Shown piece by piece: positions 59,934 to 64,000 of a stretch of DNA of 64,000 nt. The translations under genes and the position numbers were made by a program. Origin of the DNA: Clostridium sp. HBUAS56010 (GTDB lineage Bacteria; Bacillota; Clostridia; Lachnospirales; Lachnospiraceae); NCBI RefSeq assembly GCF_007115105.1, contig NZ_SULJ01000006.1:62498-126497 (forward strand). The letters are read 5' to 3'. Positions within the stretch are counted from its first letter, which is position 1. Every line of letters starts with the position of its first letter. The notes under the pieces were generated by a model that made no database searches, was not told the origin of the DNA, and saw nothing but the letters and a program-made list of their open reading frames with translations.

Positions 59934-61991
59934 TTAGCGAATGCGAAATTTACTCATTAATTCATTTAAATTCTCTGCCTGACTGGAAAGTTCTTCACTT
60001 GCTGCCGCACTTTCTTCAGCAGTTGCGGAATTACTTTGTACCACTGAGGAAATTTGCTCAATTCCAACCGTAACTTCATTGACTTTCTCACTCTGTTCTT
60101 TTAACTCTTCTGCCGACTGCTTAATGGCAAGAACCATGCTCTTTGTTTCTGAAAGGATTCCGTTTAAGGATTGTCCTGTGGAAGCTGCAATATTGGTTCC
60201 GCTGTTGACTGCTAAAATAGTATCTGCAACCAGGCTTGAGGTATCCTTTGCCGCATTGGCACTTTTTCCTGCAAGATTCCTTACCTCATCTGCCACAACT
60301 GCAAATCCTTTTCCTGCCTCTCCGGCTCTTGCGGCTTCCACTGCCGCATTCAGTGCCAGAATATTGGTCTGGAAGGCAATGTCCTCAATCAGCTTATTGA
60401 CCTTTTCAATCTCTTTGGATTTGCGGTTGATCTGGTTCATGGATTCCAGCATCTCCTGCATCTTTTCATTTCCCTCTTCCATGGCTTTTCCTACATTTCC
60501 TGCCTGCTGGTTCATTCCCTCTACGGATTTTGCCGTATTCATCAGGCTGTGGGAAATCTCATTGACAGAAGAAGAAAGCTGTTCCACGGCTGCTGCCTGC
60601 TCCACAGCACCCTGACTCAGGTTCTGGGCTCCCTGAGAGACCTGTGCACTGCTCTTTGCCACTTCGTCTGCAGAATCACCGACCGTTGTCATGGTCTGGG
60701 AAAGCATCTCTTCGGTTCTGTTTATAGCCTGCTGGATCATCTCGTAATCCCCTTTAAAATCCGTTATCTCGGAACGGGTAAAGTCTCCTGAGGCAATCTT
60801 ATCCAAAACAGTTACAATGGTCCCATTGATATTTCTTACGTTCTCAACATAATTGGAAGCTTCTTCCGCAAGGATTCCAATTTCGTCTTTCCTGTTGACA
60901 ACTGGAATCTCACTGGTTAAGTCTCCCTCTGACAACAGTTTCATCCGTTTTGCAATCGCAGAAATCGGTGCTGCTATAGGTGCTGCAAACCGGAATGCCA
61001 TCAGACAGCCCGCAAGGATGGATGCCACTGCCAGAATACACATTGCGGCTGCTACGGTGTAAATGGAGGTGGTGGTTTCATTAAGCGGTGCAACTACTCC
61101 GATTGCCCAGCCATCGGTACCCGTCACAGGAGCATAGTAGCAAAACCGTTTTACCCCTTTATAATCATAGGTTCCAATTCCTGTTTTACCAGTCAGCATG
61201 GTCTGATACATGCGGGAAGAGGATGCATAAGATTTATCGGTCTTTGCCATCTCAATGAAATTCTGACGCTGGCTTACCACTTCCGGATAAATGCAGGCGA
61301 TCATGGTTCCTGTATGGTCAATCAAGAAAGCATTGCCTGTTTTGCCGATGCGCAGATCCTTGATTAAATCACTCAGTGCAGTACCATCGTAAGTTGCCAC
61401 TAAAATCCCCAGATCATAAGGGGCTGCCACACGGATCACCAGTTCATTGTTTGCATCAAACTCTGTGGTGGAAACCGTGGTTGTACCTTCTAACGCTTTG
61501 ACTATGTAATCCCGGTCTGCATAACTTTCCCCTTCATGATTGCCGGTCGCACTGCGGGTAACAATTCCCTGATTGTTTACCACTTCCAGATCTTTGTATC
61601 CGTAAAGACTGCATTGGTTGTTCAAATATTCCGTAACCACTCTGGAGTTAATGGATTTCAGACTCCCGCCCTGGGTACTGGCTTCAATATTGGTTTTCAT
61701 CTGACCTAAATTCTGTACCACCAGACTATTAACCAGCTTTCCGGTAGACTCCAGATCGCTTTTTACCACGCCTGTAATTCCCCTGTAACTGACTGAGATA
61801 CTGATAACCATATTGGTCACTGCCAGGACCAGAATAATGGAAATGATGAATACAAGCATCTTCATCTTCAATGATTCCAAAGTAACGAATGCCCTAAATG
61901 GTGCTCCCCTTCTCCCTGATTTCTTATTCTTTGCTCCTTTCTCCACTTTGGCATTTCTCTGAATCCATTTCTTTTCCCCCGATGTCTTCAT
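59934..61991 (-). CDS. Methyl-accepting chemotaxis protein with dCache sensor
   Basis: A 685-residue receptor. AAGGAG lies 9 bases before its ATG. After a basic 40-residue cytoplasmic leader, a helix (about 44-66), a long extracellular dCache-type domain ([22 protein letters not shown]), a second helix (about 310-335), HAMP and the signalling tip [20 protein letters not shown]. The sensor class binds small ligands such as amino acids or organic acids; the ligand is unknown. It has its own strong promoter. The signalling domain resembles that of the other chemoreceptor at 40132 but the sensors differ. Confidence 0.9.
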   Translation of the reverse strand: MKTSGEKKWIQRNAKVEKGAKNKKSGRRGAPFRAFVTLESLKMKMLVFIISIILVLAVTNMVISISVSYRGITGVVKSDLESTGKLVNSLVVQNLGQMKTNIEASTQGGSLKSINSRVVTEYLNNQCSLYGYKDLEVVNNQGIVTRSATGNHEGESYADRDYIVKALEGTTTVSTTEFDANNELVIRVAAPYDLGILVATYDGTALSDLIKDLRIGKTGNAFLIDHTGTMIACIYPEVVSQRQNFIEMAKTDKSYASSSRMYQTMLTGKTGIGTYDYKGVKRFCYYAPVTGTDGWAIGVVAPLNETTTSIYTVAAAMCILAVASILAGCLMAFRFAAPIAAPISAIAKRMKLLSEGDLTSEIPVVNRKDEIGILAEEASNYVENVRNINGTIVTVLDKIASGDFTRSEITDFKGDYEMIQQAINRTEEMLSQTMTTVGDSADEVAKSSAQVSQGAQNLSQGAVEQAAAVEQLSSSVNEISHSLMNTAKSVEGMNQQAGNVGKAMEEGNEKMQEMLESMNQINRKSKEIEKVNKLIEDIAFQTNILALNAAVEAARAGEAGKGFAVVADEVRNLAGKSANAAKDTSSLVADTILAVNSGTNIAASTGQSLNGILSETKSMVLAIKQSAEELKEQSEKVNEVTVGIEQISSVVQSNSATAEESAAASEELSSQAENLNELMSKFRIR

Positions 61992-62055
61992 AGTTTTATG
62001 CTCCTTGTCTTATCATTGGTAAATGAAACCATTACATATTTTTATGGTTTTCATT

Positions 62056-62085
62056 ATTATACGCTATTTTGTAATATTTTGTCAA
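62056..62085 (-). promoter_or_regulatory. Promoter of the dCache chemoreceptor gene
   Basis: Perfect TTGACA (62080-62085) and TATAAT (62056-62061), 18 bases apart on the - strand. An AAACCAT/ATGGTTT hairpin (62025-62051) lies just downstream in the leader. Confidence 0.8.
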
Positions 62086-62151
62086 CTTATCCGTATAATG
62101 ACAATATTTTTATACATATCTCACAATTGACAAAATTCGACACAACAATAC

Positions 62152-62196
62152 AAAAAAGAGCCCCTTTATATTTTAATTTAAAAAGGATCTCTTTTT
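62152..62196 (-). terminator. Terminator after uxuB
   Basis: AAAAAGAG (62153-62160) pairs with CTCTTTTT (62189-62196), extended inward by CCTTT/AAAGG. On the - strand it ends in six T. Confidence 0.75.
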
Positions 62197-62255
62197 GTGC
62201 AATTTATCAATTTGATTTTCAGAGTCTTTCTATGCTCCCAGGGGATTTACCCGGA

Positions 62256-63104
62256 TTAAACGCCTGAGTAAGAAGAAAATCCGCCATCTACCGGAAGAAC
62301 CACGCCTGTAATAAATCCAGCCGCCTGATTATTTAATAAGAACAGCAATGCTCCGTTTAACTCTTCTGCCTCTCCAAACCGGTTCATAGGTGTAGCAGAC
62401 AGAATCTTTTTTGTCCGTTCTGTGGGAGAACCATCTTCTTGAAATAAAAGCTTTTCATTCTGTTTTGTAACAAAAAATCCAGGTGCAATGGCATTAACAC
62501 GGATTCCTGTCTTTGAAAAGTGAACTGCCAGCCACTTGGTAAAATTGCTGATGGCTGCTTTTGCACTACTATAAGCAGGAATCTTTGTCAATGGTGTAAA
62601 CGCGTTCATGGAAGAAACGTTTAAAATGCTGCATCCTTTCCGTCCAATCATATCTTTTGCAAAGATCTGACAGGGAAGAAGGGTTCCAAGAAAGTTTAAA
62701 CGAAAGACAAATTCCACACCAGACTGATCCAGATCAAAAAATGATTTGAGATCAGATTCAATATCTCCTGGCTCAAAATATTCTTTATCTGTATTGGCAC
62801 TTGGATGATTTCCACCAGCTCCGTTAATTAAGATATCGCATGGACCCAGTTCTGCTAAAACTCTGGCATGAACGGTTTCAAGACTTTCCCTCTCCAGCAC
62901 ATTCGCCTGATAAGCGGTTGCGGTATGACCTTCCGTTCGAATAGATTCTGCGACTTTTTCTGCTGCGTCTATATTTAAATCAAGAACAGCAACCTTTGCT
63001 CCTGCTTTGGCAAGAGTTTTTGCAAACATTCCGCATAAAACACCGCCTGCTCCTGTTACCACTGCTACTTTTCCACTTAAATCTGTTCCAAATGCGAATT
63101 CCAT
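62256..63104 (-). CDS. uxuB: Short-chain D-mannonate oxidoreductase (UxuB-like)
   Basis: A 282-residue SDR enzyme. ATG 63104 has AAGGAG 9 bases upstream (a TTG one codon earlier is the alternative). NAD(P) motif TGAGGVLCG, NGAGG, catalytic Ser (SSMNAF), and YSSAK (Tyr and Lys). It matches the SDR-type fructuronate reductase/mannonate oxidoreductase of Bacillus (YjmF). It should reduce D-fructuronate to D-mannonate; uxuA, the next step, is encoded just upstream on the same strand. Confidence 0.82.
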   Translation of the reverse strand: MEFAFGTDLSGKVAVVTGAGGVLCGMFAKTLAKAGAKVAVLDLNIDAAEKVAESIRTEGHTATAYQANVLERESLETVHARVLAELGPCDILINGAGGNHPSANTDKEYFEPGDIESDLKSFFDLDQSGVEFVFRLNFLGTLLPCQIFAKDMIGRKGCSILNVSSMNAFTPLTKIPAYSSAKAAISNFTKWLAVHFSKTGIRVNAIAPGFFVTKQNEKLLFQEDGSPTERTKKILSATPMNRFGEAEELNGALLFLLNNQAAGFITGVVLPVDGGFSSYSGV

Positions 63105-63119
63105 CAATATTTTCTCCTT

Positions 63120-64000
63120 TTATCTGCTGGTTTTTTCAATTGCCTCCCAGAGGCCGTTCAAATAGGTAGCACCCAGGGCGCGGTCGTAAAGACCATAGCC
63201 TGCCCGTCCGGTCTCTCCCCATATCATACGACCGTGATCCGGGCGCACATAACCGTCAAAGCCATTATCAAAAAGAGCTTTTAAGATGGCAAACATATCA
63301 AGGGAACCGCACTTAGACAGATGAGCACGTTCCTCAAATCCTCTGTCATTATCAAGAACTTCTACGTTTCTGGCATGAACGAAGTGGATTCTTCCCATGG
63401 CTGCATATTTTTCTGCCATTTTTACCACATCATTTTTATTAGAACAGCCGTAAGAACCGGTGCAAAGTGTAATTCCATTATGAGGATCATCCACTAACTT
63501 TAAGAAACGGTCTACATTTTCCTCGCAGGTAATAATTCTTGGCAGACCAAAGATGCTCCAGCATGGATCGTCTGCATGAATTGCCATATTAACTCCACAT
63601 TCAGCCGCTACCGGAATGACCTTTTCCAAAAAGTATTTTAAATGATCCCACAGATCTTCTTCTGAAATCGCCTGGTATTCCTTTACCACCTGTTGTAATT
63701 CTTCTCTGGTGTAGCTGGAATCCCATCCTGGAAGAGTCAGATCCCCCTCTGTCTCCAGAGGATTTACCTGATCCACCTGATCCTGATAATATACCAGAGT
63801 GGTAGAGCCATCTTCTAATACATGGTCTAACTGAGTTCTTGTCCAGTCAAAAACAGGCATGAAATTATAGCAGATACACTGAATTCCCGCTTCTGCCACC
63901 CGTCTGATATTCTCGCAGTAATTTTCAATATACTGATCTCTCGTCGGTTTGCCAAGCTTAATGTCTTCATGGACCGGAATGCTTTCAATGACTTCAAAAG
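63120..64000 (-). CDS. uxuA: Mannonate dehydratase (UxuA), 5' end outside the window
   Basis: The coding frame runs off the right edge; about 293 residues are visible of an expected 350-360. It shows [38 protein letters not shown] and [11 protein letters not shown], the conserved metal- and substrate-binding segments of UxuA. It converts D-mannonate to 2-dehydro-3-deoxy-gluconate in glucuronate breakdown. It lies 15 bases before the uxuB-like gene, forming an operon. Confidence 0.93.
   Translation of the reverse strand, partial: FEVIESIPVHEDIKLGKPTRDQYIENYCENIRRVAEAGIQCICYNFMPVFDWTRTQLDHVLEDGSTTLVYYQDQVDQVNPLETEGDLTLPGWDSSYTREELQQVVKEYQAISEEDLWDHLKYFLEKVIPVAAECGVNMAIHADDPCWSIFGLPRIITCEENVDRFLKLVDDPHNGITLCTGSYGCSNKNDVVKMAEKYAAMGRIHFVHARNVEVLDNDRGFEERAHLSKCGSLDMFAILKALFDNGFDGYVRPDHGRMIWGETGRAGYGLYDRALGATYLNGLWEAIEKTSR

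Overview
The window reads as chromosomal DNA of a low-to-moderate GC Gram-positive anaerobe of the Clostridia, most likely a Lachnospiraceae-type organism. The basis is strong AGGAGG ribosome binding sites, lipobox lipoproteins, an LPXTG surface protein, TTGACA/TATAAT promoters, and gene families typical of that group (BMP-type nucleoside transporters, hexuronate enzymes, a DUF4315-like protein). The species is inference. No rRNA, tRNA, CRISPR array, phage or transposase was seen. The only mobile-type gene is a solitary tyrosine recombinase.

Left part (1-7.7 kb, + strand): the tail of a MocR/PdxR regulator, a small FeoA-like protein, then a seven-gene iron-uptake operon behind a perfect inverted-repeat operator. 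It encodes an FTR1 permease, a Tp34/P19 lipoprotein, a DUF2318 membrane protein, two FtsX-type permeases, their ATPase and an FMN-binding-domain lipoprotein. This resembles the fetMP / Campylobacter p19 layout. From 7.7 to 20 kb the - strand carries a heterodimeric ABC exporter under a 20-bp palindromic operator, a BMP-type (nucleoside-like) ABC transporter operon with an M20 amidohydrolase and a TatD hydrolase, and galactarate dehydratase divergent from a LysR regulator.

Middle (21-38.5 kb): a GH18 chitinase-like protein; a 1355-residue LPXTG surface protein divergent from an unrecognised 466-residue regulator; a nine-gene zinc locus on the - strand (Zur-like repressor, small Cys-rich membrane protein, ZnuACB, two COG0523 GTPases, a GTPase-permease fusion and a YcgQ-like protein) with a Fur/Zur-like box just inside its promoter; and, divergent from it, a nucleotidyltransferase-aminotransferase fusion with a methyltransferase.

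Right part (38.6-64 kb): a tyrosine recombinase whose gene is bracketed by perfect 14-bp inverted repeats next to a chemoreceptor gene; an ABC-F ATPase; a P-type cation ATPase behind a probable yybP-ykoY manganese riboswitch; an AAA ATPase-TOPRIM nuclease pair that looks like a defence or DNA-maintenance module; rpsO-pnp with a structured S15 leader; a BglG/LicR-like regulator that has lost its phosphorylation residues; an SGNH hydrolase; larB-larC for the nickel-pincer cofactor; a monofunctional transglycosylase; a LytTR regulator opposite a 70-residue peptide; a dCache chemoreceptor; and uxuB-uxuA running off the right edge.

The strongest leads for unusual biology are the inverted-repeat-bracketed recombinase with an outward promoter, the AAA-TOPRIM pair, the GTPase-permease fusion in the zinc locus, and the adhesin with its unrecognised divergent regulator. 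All functions are read from sequence patterns and remembered family features; no database search was run.
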